This document shows, in pieces, positions 58,034 to 64,000 of a stretch of DNA of 64,000 nucleotides. Position 1 is the stretch's first letter; each line of letters begins with the position of its first letter. Location: positions 186,001-250,000 of the forward strand of contig NZ_AUMU01000001.1 in assembly GCF_000430845.1 (NCBI RefSeq). Direction: 5' to 3'. Source of the DNA: Chryseobacterium gregarium DSM 19109. Lineage in GTDB: Bacteria; Bacteroidota; Bacteroidia; Flavobacteriales; Weeksellaceae. Both the position numbers and the translations under genes were made by a program. The notes under the pieces were generated by a model. That model was not told the origin of the DNA, did no database searches, and saw only the letters and a list, made by a program, of their open reading frames with translations.

Positions 58034-58810
58034 ATGGTTTTATTGAGTTTTGACATTGAGGAATTTGATATGCCATTGGAATATAAAGGAGAAATACCGT
58101 TTGAACAACAGATTTCCATCTCACAGACCGGACTAAAAAGGATTTTGAATATCCTTAAAAAGCATCAGATAAAAGCTACTTTTTTCTCAACGGTAGTTTT
58201 TGCGGAGAATAGTAAAAACCTTATTCAAAAGCTGTTGGATGATGACCATGAACTTGCTTCCCACACGTGGTTCCATTCTGATTTTGAAGAAAAGCACTTG
58301 AAAGAATCTAAAGAAAGGCTGGAAGAGTTATTTTCTGTAAAAGTAACCGGTCTCAGGATGCCCAGAATGATGCCGGTGAGTAAAAATGCGGTGGAAGATG
58401 CAGGCTATGCCTACAATTCATCTATCAATCCGACCTTTCTTCCGGGAAGATACAATAATCTCAAAATTTCAAGAACGTATTTCAAAGAAGGCATGGTGAC
58501 CCAGATCCCGGCTTCGGTATCTCCTAATTTCAGGATCCCTTTATTCTGGCTTAGCTTTCATAATTTTCCTCTGTCTTTTTACAGGAAACTGGCTTTAGAC
58601 ACGTTAAAGAAAGACCAGTATTTAAATATTTATTTCCATCCCTGGGAATTTGCGGAAATTAAAGACGAAGCATTTAAATTACCCGGTTTTACAGTAAAAA
58701 ACTCTGGAAAAGATATGGTGGAAAGGTTTGATGGATTTATTTCCTGGCTCAAAAGTAAAAATTATACCTTCGGAACTTTTCAGGAATTCCAAAAACAGAT
58801 TGAATTATGA
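58034..58810 (+). CDS. Polysaccharide deacetylase (NodB-like)
   Basis: Removes acetyl groups from N-acetyl sugars of a glycan. 258 residues: LLSFDIEEFDMP motif 1 with catalytic Asp and metal Asp, ELASHTWFHSDF motif 2 with metal His, LRMPRMMP motif 3, and YFHPWEF motif 5. No signal peptide or membrane anchor, so it may act on a lipid-linked intermediate inside the cell. The last 4 nt overlap the GT4 gene. Confidence 0.88.
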   Translation: MVLLSFDIEEFDMPLEYKGEIPFEQQISISQTGLKRILNILKKHQIKATFFSTVVFAENSKNLIQKLLDDDHELASHTWFHSDFEEKHLKESKERLEELFSVKVTGLRMPRMMPVSKNAVEDAGYAYNSSINPTFLPGRYNNLKISRTYFKEGMVTQIPASVSPNFRIPLFWLSFHNFPLSFYRKLALDTLKKDQYLNIYFHPWEFAEIKDEAFKLPGFTVKNSGKDMVERFDGFISWLKSKNYTFGTFQEFQKQIEL

Positions 58811-59907
58811 AGATTGCTTACGATGCCAAAAGATTTTTTCACAACACGTCGGGATTAGGCAACTATTCCAGGGATCTGGTGAGGATTTTAGTGAAATATT
58901 TTCCTGAAAACGAATACATTTTACTCAATAAAAACCGATCTGAGAGAGGGAAGGATATCTTAGAAAACTCTAATGCCAGATTCGTTGAAACCTCAGGCGA
59001 AATGATGTCTCGGCAGCTGAAAATGGGGAAAGATGCCCAGAAACAGGATGCCGATATTTTTCATGGCTTATCCGGTGAACTGCCTCTGAAATGGGATAAT
59101 GCCCCGATTAAAAAAGTGGTTACCATCCATGATCTCATTTTTATGAGATATCCGCAGTATTATTCTTTTTTTGATAGGAAAATTCACTTGTGGAAATTCA
59201 GAAAGGCAGCAGATTCCGCAGATAAAATCATTGCGATTTCCGAACAGACCAAAAAGGATATCATTCAGTTTCTTAACGTTCCGGAAAGCAAAATTGAAGT
59301 GATTTACCAGGGCTGCCATCAGGCTTTTAAAGAAGAGCAGCCTGAAGAATTTACCCTTCAGACCAAGGAGAAATTTAATCTTCCTGAACGATTTATCTTA
59401 AACGTAGGCACTATTGAGGAGCGGAAAAACCTTTTAAACATCATTAAAGCCATAAAAGATACAGAAATTCCTTTAGTGGTCGTCGGAAGAAAGACAAAGT
59501 ACTTCAGTAAAATCCGGCAGTTTATTCAGAAAAACAAAATGGAAAAACAGGTCCGTTTTCTGGAGGGCGTTTCAATGCATGAGCTGGCCGTAATTTACAA
59601 ATCAGCAGATATTTTTGTTTACCCGAGCTTGTTTGAAGGTTTCGGCATTCCGGTGATTGAAGCCCTGTTCTCAAAAACGGTTGTGGTGACCAGCAACACC
59701 AGCTGTCTTCCTGAAGCAGGCGGGCCGGACTCCGTATACATTAATCCTGGAAATGAAGCCGATATTTCAGCCAAAATCCAGTTTCTCTGGAATAATGAAT
59801 CTGAGAGGCAACGCCGTGTCGATAAAGGTTTTGACTTCGTTCAGAAGTTTAATGATGAACCGATTGCAGGCCAGCTGATGGAGCTCTACAGAAAATTTTT
59901 TGTATAA
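58807..59907 (+). CDS. GT4-family glycosyltransferase
   Basis: 366 residues with GT-B fold. N-terminal domain starts KIAYDAKRFFHNTSGLGNYS; the C-terminal nucleotide-sugar domain has NVGTIEERKNLLNIIKAI and the E-x7-E motif in LFEGFGIPVIEALF. Retaining enzyme of the GT4 clan; sugar unknown. The start overlaps the deacetylase by 4 nt, so translation is coupled. It closes the glycan operon, and the his promoter starts 28 nt behind it. Confidence 0.9.
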   Translation: MKIAYDAKRFFHNTSGLGNYSRDLVRILVKYFPENEYILLNKNRSERGKDILENSNARFVETSGEMMSRQLKMGKDAQKQDADIFHGLSGELPLKWDNAPIKKVVTIHDLIFMRYPQYYSFFDRKIHLWKFRKAADSADKIIAISEQTKKDIIQFLNVPESKIEVIYQGCHQAFKEEQPEEFTLQTKEKFNLPERFILNVGTIEERKNLLNIIKAIKDTEIPLVVVGRKTKYFSKIRQFIQKNKMEKQVRFLEGVSMHELAVIYKSADIFVYPSLFEGFGIPVIEALFSKTVVVTSNTSCLPEAGGPDSVYINPGNEADISAKIQFLWNNESERQRRVDKGFDFVQKFNDEPIAGQLMELYRKFFV

Positions 59908-59934
59908 ATTTCCTGGATGTTTCAAAATAATTCC

Positions 59935-59942
59935 TACATTTG
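59935..59942 (+). promoter_or_regulatory. -7 promoter element of the his operon
   Basis: TACATTTG fits TANNTTTG. Transcription would start near 59949, about 10 nt before the leader-peptide ATG. Confidence 0.55.
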
Positions 59943-59959
59943 CAGTACACATTTCAACA

Positions 59960-60010
59960 ATGAAACCGAATTTTTTAACAGTACATCATTATCATCATCA
60001 TCTCTGCTAG
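59960..60010 (+). CDS. hisL: Histidine operon leader peptide
   Basis: ATG at 59960 opens a 16-codon frame, MKPNFLTVHHYHHHLC, with five His codons in seven, ending in TAG at 60008-60010. In classical attenuation, low charged tRNA-His stalls the ribosome in the His run. The six bases AGACGG that follow (60009-60014, overlapping the stop) can pair with CCGTCT (60061-60066), the left part of the downstream terminator stem. A ribosome that finishes the peptide would cover AGACGG and let the terminator form. hisG begins 147 nt downstream. The peptide was missed by longer-ORF criteria because it is very short. Confidence 0.82.
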   Translation: MKPNFLTVHHYHHHLC

Positions 60011-60054
60011 ACGGAATTGATTGATCGATACAATATGTTAAAATCAAAATAATT

Positions 60055-60086
60055 AAAAAACCGTCTGAGTAAACAGGCGGTTTTTT
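60055..60086 (+). terminator. Attenuator terminator of the his operon
   Basis: AAAAAACCGTCTG (60055-60067) pairs with CAGGCGGTTTTTT (60074-60086) over 13 bp with one G-U and a 6-nt loop, ending in six T. CCGTCT is also complementary to AGACGG at 60009-60014, which gives an antiterminator alternative. Confidence 0.88.
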
Positions 60087-60157
60087 GTTTCTGAATTTAT
60101 CCCGGGAAATCTTTACCATCCAACCAGTTTTATTTACTCAGACCCAATAATAATCCA

Positions 60158-61015
60158 ATGAGTAAATTAAAAATTGCCATACAGAAAAGCGGACGGCTGT
60201 ACGAGGAATCCCTTCAGCTTCTTAAAGACTGCGGAATCTTCATCAATAATGGAAAAGACCAGCTCAAAGTTTCCGTAGACAACTTTCCTCTGGAAATTAT
60301 GTACCTGAGAAACTCAGATATCCCGCAGTATCTGGAAGACGGGGTTGTAGACATTGCTATTGTGGGCGAAAACCTGCTAGCAGAAAAGGACAAAAATATA
60401 GAGATTGTCCAAAAGCTCGGGTTCTCAAAATGTCGCGTCTCATTAGCCGTCCCAAAAGAAGTGGAAACTGATCAACTCAGTTATTTCCAGGGAAAAAAAA
60501 TTGCCACGTCCTATCCAAATACCCTTGAGAACTTCCTTCAGAAAAACAGTATTTCAGCAGATATCCATGTCATCTCAGGTTCAGTGGAAATTGCCCCGAA
60601 TATTGGCCTTGCTGATGGAATATGTGATATTGTAAGCTCGGGAAGCACTTTATTTAAGAACGGTCTAAGGGAAACCGTTACTCTTTTATTATCCGAAGCC
60701 GTTCTGGCAAAAACCTTCAGCTTAAATGATGAAAAAGAAGCCGTTCTCGGAAAATTACTGTTCAGGATTAAAGCCGTTTTAAAAGCAAAAAATTCAAAAT
60801 ACATTCTGATGAATGTCCCAAATGATAAAATTAAAATCATCTCTGAAGCACTTCCGGTCCTTAAAAGCCCGACGGTTATTCCCCTCGCGCAGGAAGGATG
60901 GAGCAGCATTCATTCCGTGATTGATGAAGACCGGTTCTGGGAAGTCATTGATGAACTCAAAGACAAAGGGGCTCAGGATATTTTGATAATTCCAATCGAT
61001 AAAATGGTGATATAA
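60158..61015 (+). CDS. hisG: ATP phosphoribosyltransferase, long form
   Basis: First step of histidine synthesis: ATP and PRPP to phosphoribosyl-ATP. The 285 residues start SKLKIAIQKSGRLYEES and contain ATSYPNTLENF and the PRPP loop DIVSSGSTLFKNGL. The length includes the C-terminal regulatory domain (about 210-285, IKIISEALPVLKSPTVIPL), so this is the long HisG that is feedback-inhibited by histidine and needs no HisZ. First structural gene after the attenuator; 1 nt before hisD. Confidence 0.97.
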   Translation: MSKLKIAIQKSGRLYEESLQLLKDCGIFINNGKDQLKVSVDNFPLEIMYLRNSDIPQYLEDGVVDIAIVGENLLAEKDKNIEIVQKLGFSKCRVSLAVPKEVETDQLSYFQGKKIATSYPNTLENFLQKNSISADIHVISGSVEIAPNIGLADGICDIVSSGSTLFKNGLRETVTLLLSEAVLAKTFSLNDEKEAVLGKLLFRIKAVLKAKNSKYILMNVPNDKIKIISEALPVLKSPTVIPLAQEGWSSIHSVIDEDRFWEVIDELKDKGAQDILIIPIDKMVI

Positions 61016-61016
61016 G

Positions 61017-62309
61017 ATGAATATTTCAAAATACCCACAAAAAAATACCTGGCCGGAACTGGTGAAAAGGCCTGCTTTGGAAAGGACAGGACTTACGGAA
61101 ACCGTATCAGACATCTTTGCAGAAGTCCGGCGAAATGGTGACCGGGCATTAATCAGGTTCAATAAAAAATTTGATCAGACTGATGTTGACCGGATCTGGG
61201 TGCCTGAAGAAGAAGTGAAAAATGCTGAAGATACTTTGCCGGAAGAACTGAAAACAGCAATTCAGCAGGCTAAAGAGAATATTACAAAATTCCATGCTTC
61301 CCAAAATCCTGAAATTCATAAAATTGAAACGACTGCAGGAGTAACATGCTGGAGAGAAAACCGGGCGATTGAAAAAGTGGGGATTTATATTCCCGGAGGA
61401 ACGGCACCTTTATTTTCAACTGTGTTGATGCTGGCAGTGCCTGCACAATTGGCGGGCTGTGAAGAAATCATTTTATGTACGCCTCCGGATAAAAACGGGA
61501 AGATCAATCCTGCCATCCTTTACGCGGCACAGCTTTGCGGAGTCCGTAAAATATTCAAAACAGGCGGGGCGCAGGCGATTGCTGCTATGACATTCGGGAC
61601 TGAAAGCATTCCGGATGTTTATAAAATCTTCGGACCCGGAAACCAATATGTGGTGGCCGCAAAAGAATATGCACAGAATTATAAGGTGGCCATCGATATG
61701 CCTGCCGGTCCCAGCGAAGTTCTGGTGATTGCCGATGAATTTGCCGTCCCGGAATTTTGTGCATCAGACCTGCTTTCCCAGGCAGAGCACGGAAGCGATA
61801 GCCAGGTTATCTTTATTACAACAGATGAAACCGTTCTTAACCGGACGGTTGAGGAAACGGAAAAACAGCTTGAGCAGCTTCCAAGAAATGAAATGGCCCG
61901 TAAATCTTTAGAAAACAGTCATTTTATTTTAATGGAATCCATTGAAGAAGCTTTGAAATTCAGCAATCTCTATGCTCCCGAACATTTGATTTTAGCGATA
62001 GAGGATTTTGAAAAATACATTCCGGAAATTAAAAATGCAGGTTCGGTTTTTCTGGGAAATTATTCCTGTGAAAGTGCCGGAGATTATGCCAGCGGAACCA
62101 ATCATACCCTTCCAACGAATGGTTTTGCCAGAAATTACAGCGGGGTTTCCCTGGACAGCTTTGTCAAGAAAATCACTTTTCAGCACCTGTCTGCAGAAGG
62201 ATTGGGGAATTTAGGAAGAACTATAGAAGTCATGGCCGAAGCAGAAGGGCTTTTCGCTCACAAAAATGCTGTCTCCATAAGATTAAAACAACACAATGAA
62301 AGAATTTAA
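61017..62309 (+). CDS. hisD: Histidinol dehydrogenase
   Basis: Oxidises histidinol to histidine in two NAD-dependent steps; zinc enzyme. The 430 residues show IYIPGGTAPLFSTVLMLAVPAQ, FGPGNQYVVAAKEYAQ, DMPAGPSEVLVIAD, LLSQAEHGSDSQV with zinc ligands, and YASGTNHTLPTNG. Length matches E. coli HisD (434). The end overlaps hisC by 14 nt. Confidence 0.97.
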   Translation: MNISKYPQKNTWPELVKRPALERTGLTETVSDIFAEVRRNGDRALIRFNKKFDQTDVDRIWVPEEEVKNAEDTLPEELKTAIQQAKENITKFHASQNPEIHKIETTAGVTCWRENRAIEKVGIYIPGGTAPLFSTVLMLAVPAQLAGCEEIILCTPPDKNGKINPAILYAAQLCGVRKIFKTGGAQAIAAMTFGTESIPDVYKIFGPGNQYVVAAKEYAQNYKVAIDMPAGPSEVLVIADEFAVPEFCASDLLSQAEHGSDSQVIFITTDETVLNRTVEETEKQLEQLPRNEMARKSLENSHFILMESIEEALKFSNLYAPEHLILAIEDFEKYIPEIKNAGSVFLGNYSCESAGDYASGTNHTLPTNGFARNYSGVSLDSFVKKITFQHLSAEGLGNLGRTIEVMAEAEGLFAHKNAVSIRLKQHNERI

Positions 62310-63327
62310 CATCAACGGCTTCGTGCGCAAAAATATTCTGGAACTTCAACCGTACATCAGTTTCAGGGATCAGAATGAATTTGACAGTCCTGTGTTTATG
62401 GATGCCAACGAAAGCCCGTTCGGAAACCTGAACCGTTACCCGGATTCAACACATAAGAAACTGAAGCAGAAACTCTCTGTTATAAAGAATGTTTCATCGA
62501 ATAATATTGCCCTCGGAAACGGAAGCGATGAATTGATAGACCTGATCATCAAAATTTTCTGCGAACCTAAAAAAGATGCGGTCTTAAGAATGAACCCTTC
62601 TTTTGCCATGTATGATTTTTACGCATCGATCAATGAAAACAAAGTCGTAAAGCTGGATTTAAATGAAGATTTTAATATCGTAAAAGATGATTTTTTAAAC
62701 CTGATGAATGGTAATCAGCTCAAGATTTTCTTTCTTTGTTCCCCGAACAATCCTACCGGGAACAGCATTGAAGACCTGGAATTCTACATTGAAAATTTTA
62801 ACGGAATTGTTGTGGTAGATGAAGCATATATTGAATTTTCCGGCAGGAAATCATGTATTGAATTGTTGGATAAATACCCGAACCTTATTGTCCTGCAGAC
62901 TTTTTCAAAAGCCTGGGGAATGGCAGGTGCAAGGGTAGGCATGGCTTATGCCTCGGAAGAAATTATTAAACTTATCAATACGGTAAAAGCTCCTTATAAT
63001 ATCAATTCGTTAAGTGTGGACCTGGTCTCAAAAGCAATTGATAGCCTCAAACCGTTAAATCAGAATATAGAAAGAATATTACTTGAAAAATCATGGCTGC
63101 GAGATCAGTTTGAAAATATCAGCTGTATAAAAAAAGTATATCCGAGCGAGGCTAATTTCTTTTTAATTGCCTTTGAAAATGGTGATAAAGTGTATGAGCA
63201 GCTGTTAAAAAAGGAAATTTTAACAAGCAAGAGAAGTCCTTATATTCCCGATTGTATCAGAATGAATGTAGGAACCAGAGAAGAAAACAGCAAGTTAATA
63301 GCCGCTTTACAAAATATTGAATTATGA
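62296..63327 (+). CDS. hisC: Histidinol-phosphate aminotransferase
   Basis: Transaminates imidazole acetol phosphate to histidinol phosphate with glutamate and PLP. The 343 residues contain [46 protein letters not shown] and the PLP lysine in [14 protein letters not shown]. Start ATG 62296 lies inside the end of hisD, and the stop shares ATGA with hisB, so the operon is tightly coupled. Confidence 0.97.
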   Translation: MKEFNINGFVRKNILELQPYISFRDQNEFDSPVFMDANESPFGNLNRYPDSTHKKLKQKLSVIKNVSSNNIALGNGSDELIDLIIKIFCEPKKDAVLRMNPSFAMYDFYASINENKVVKLDLNEDFNIVKDDFLNLMNGNQLKIFFLCSPNNPTGNSIEDLEFYIENFNGIVVVDEAYIEFSGRKSCIELLDKYPNLIVLQTFSKAWGMAGARVGMAYASEEIIKLINTVKAPYNINSLSVDLVSKAIDSLKPLNQNIERILLEKSWLRDQFENISCIKKVYPSEANFFLIAFENGDKVYEQLLKKEILTSKRSPYIPDCIRMNVGTREENSKLIAALQNIEL

Positions 63328-64000
63328 AAAAAGTATTGTTTATAGACCGTGACGGAACCTTAATTATAGAACCGGAAACTGACCTCCAGGTAGATTCCCT
63401 GGAAAAACTGGAATTCTATCCGGGTGTCTTCCAAAACCTGTCCAAAATCGCCAGTGAACTGGATTATGAACTGGTCATGATCACCAATCAGGATGGCCTG
63501 GGAACGGAAAGTTTTCCTTACGAAGATTTTATAAAGCCTCATGAAAAAATGCTGACAGCTTTTGAAAATGAAGGGATTGTTTTCAGCGATATTTTAATTG
63601 ACAGAAGTTTTGAGCATGAAAATCAGCCGACCCGTAAACCGCAGACCGGGATGCTGGGAAAATATATTTACGGTGATTATGACCTTGAAAATTCCTTTGT
63701 GATCGGGGACAGGCTGACCGATATCCGGCTGGCGGAAAACCTCAGATCAAAAGCCATTTTTATCGGTGCCGTTCAGAATGAGTATGCAGCGCTGACTACT
63801 GAAAGCTGGAACGAAATCTATTCGTATCTGAAACAAGTTCCGCGAAAAGCAAAAGTATCAAGAAAAACCAACGAGACTGATATTGAAATTGAAATTAACC
63901 TGGATGGAAACGGCCTGTCTGACATCTCAACAGGGCTTCATTTTTTCGACCATATGCTGGAACAGATTGTCAAACACGGTAATTTAGATCTGAAAATCAG
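63324..64000 (+). CDS. hisB: Bifunctional HisB, histidinol-phosphatase/imidazoleglycerol-phosphate dehydratase (3' end outside window)
   Basis: N-terminal HAD phosphatase: FIDRDGTLI (metal and phosphate Asp residues), [27 protein letters not shown]. The C-terminal part starts near residue 170 ([14 protein letters not shown]) and enters the dehydratase with [13 protein letters not shown] before the window ends. The HAD loop that carries Cys/His zinc ligands in E. coli HisB reads [14 protein letters not shown] here, without Cys. The 225 visible residues are about 60 percent of the protein. Start ATG 63324 overlaps the hisC stop by 4 nt. Confidence 0.95.
   Translation, partial: MKKVLFIDRDGTLIIEPETDLQVDSLEKLEFYPGVFQNLSKIASELDYELVMITNQDGLGTESFPYEDFIKPHEKMLTAFENEGIVFSDILIDRSFEHENQPTRKPQTGMLGKYIYGDYDLENSFVIGDRLTDIRLAENLRSKAIFIGAVQNEYAALTTESWNEIYSYLKQVPRKAKVSRKTNETDIEIEINLDGNGLSDISTGLHFFDHMLEQIVKHGNLDLKI

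Noticed and set aside
1-64000. CRISPR arrays, insertion sequences, integrase or toxin-antitoxin modules
   Set aside because: No regularly spaced repeats, transposase or integrase motifs, or paired toxin-antitoxin genes were found on either strand.

Overview
The window looks like chromosome from a flavobacterium of the Weeksellaceae, most like Chryseobacterium. This rests on content: a type IX secretion protein (PorQ), a TamL-type outer-membrane lipoprotein, a lysine 6-aminotransferase/piperideine-6-carboxylate dehydrogenase pair, an unusually large CcsBA fusion, AT-rich spacers, several TTG starts, and repeated TANNTTTG promoter elements, the -7 box typical of Bacteroidota. I saw no insertion sequence, prophage, CRISPR array or rRNA. 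Most of the region is housekeeping sequence, and the unusual features are mostly regulatory or intergenic.

Layout. 1-3.3 kb: aminotransferase (cut by the window edge), M28 peptidase lipoprotein, GNAT-VOC fusion, minimal endonuclease V-like protein. 3.5-7.0 kb: tRNA-Arg(CCU), a gene-free stretch with stacked reverse-strand terminators, uvrA. 7.0-11 kb: structured leader and TonB-dependent receptor, DUF2490 protein, small HD hydrolase, small secreted protein. 11.1-17.9 kb: reverse-strand fatty-acid beta-oxidation operon led by a MarR regulator with two TATGCATGCATA palindromes; two four-helix-bundle genes sit in its intergenic gaps and one of them is decayed. 18-20.5 kb: TlpA-like lipoprotein with FecCD permease and ABC ATPase, divergent from a PaaE-like reductase and a SanA-like protein. 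22.3-25.7 kb: tamL and an RNA methyltransferase with overlapping 5' ends. 25.7-29 kb: three small envelope/stress-type genes, cmk, porQ. 29.2-37.3 kb: pyrH-frr, then reverse-strand hypothetical proteins, an LptF/G permease, lolA and ftsK.

37.6-40.9 kb: ccsBA. 41.2-42.5 kb: SPFH protein plus a small Arc-type DNA-binding protein. 42.9-46.8 kb: pcd and lat (lysine to alpha-aminoadipate), DUF2007 protein, GNAT enzyme. 46.9-53.2 kb: GbsR/MarR regulator and a complete RND tripartite efflux pump, with a 15-bp perfect palindrome in the regulator promoter. 53.4-55.9 kb: tRNA-Ala(GGC), two lipoproteins, dapD. 55.9-59.9 kb: four-gene glycan operon (GT87-like, GT2, polysaccharide deacetylase, GT4). 59.9-64 kb: histidine operon hisG-hisD-hisC-hisB (hisB runs off the end), preceded by a 16-residue leader peptide with five His codons and a terminator/antiterminator pair.

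The best regulatory find is that his attenuator. Next are the two MarR-type operator systems, the four-helix-bundle inserts inside the beta-oxidation operon, and the structured leader of the TonB receptor.
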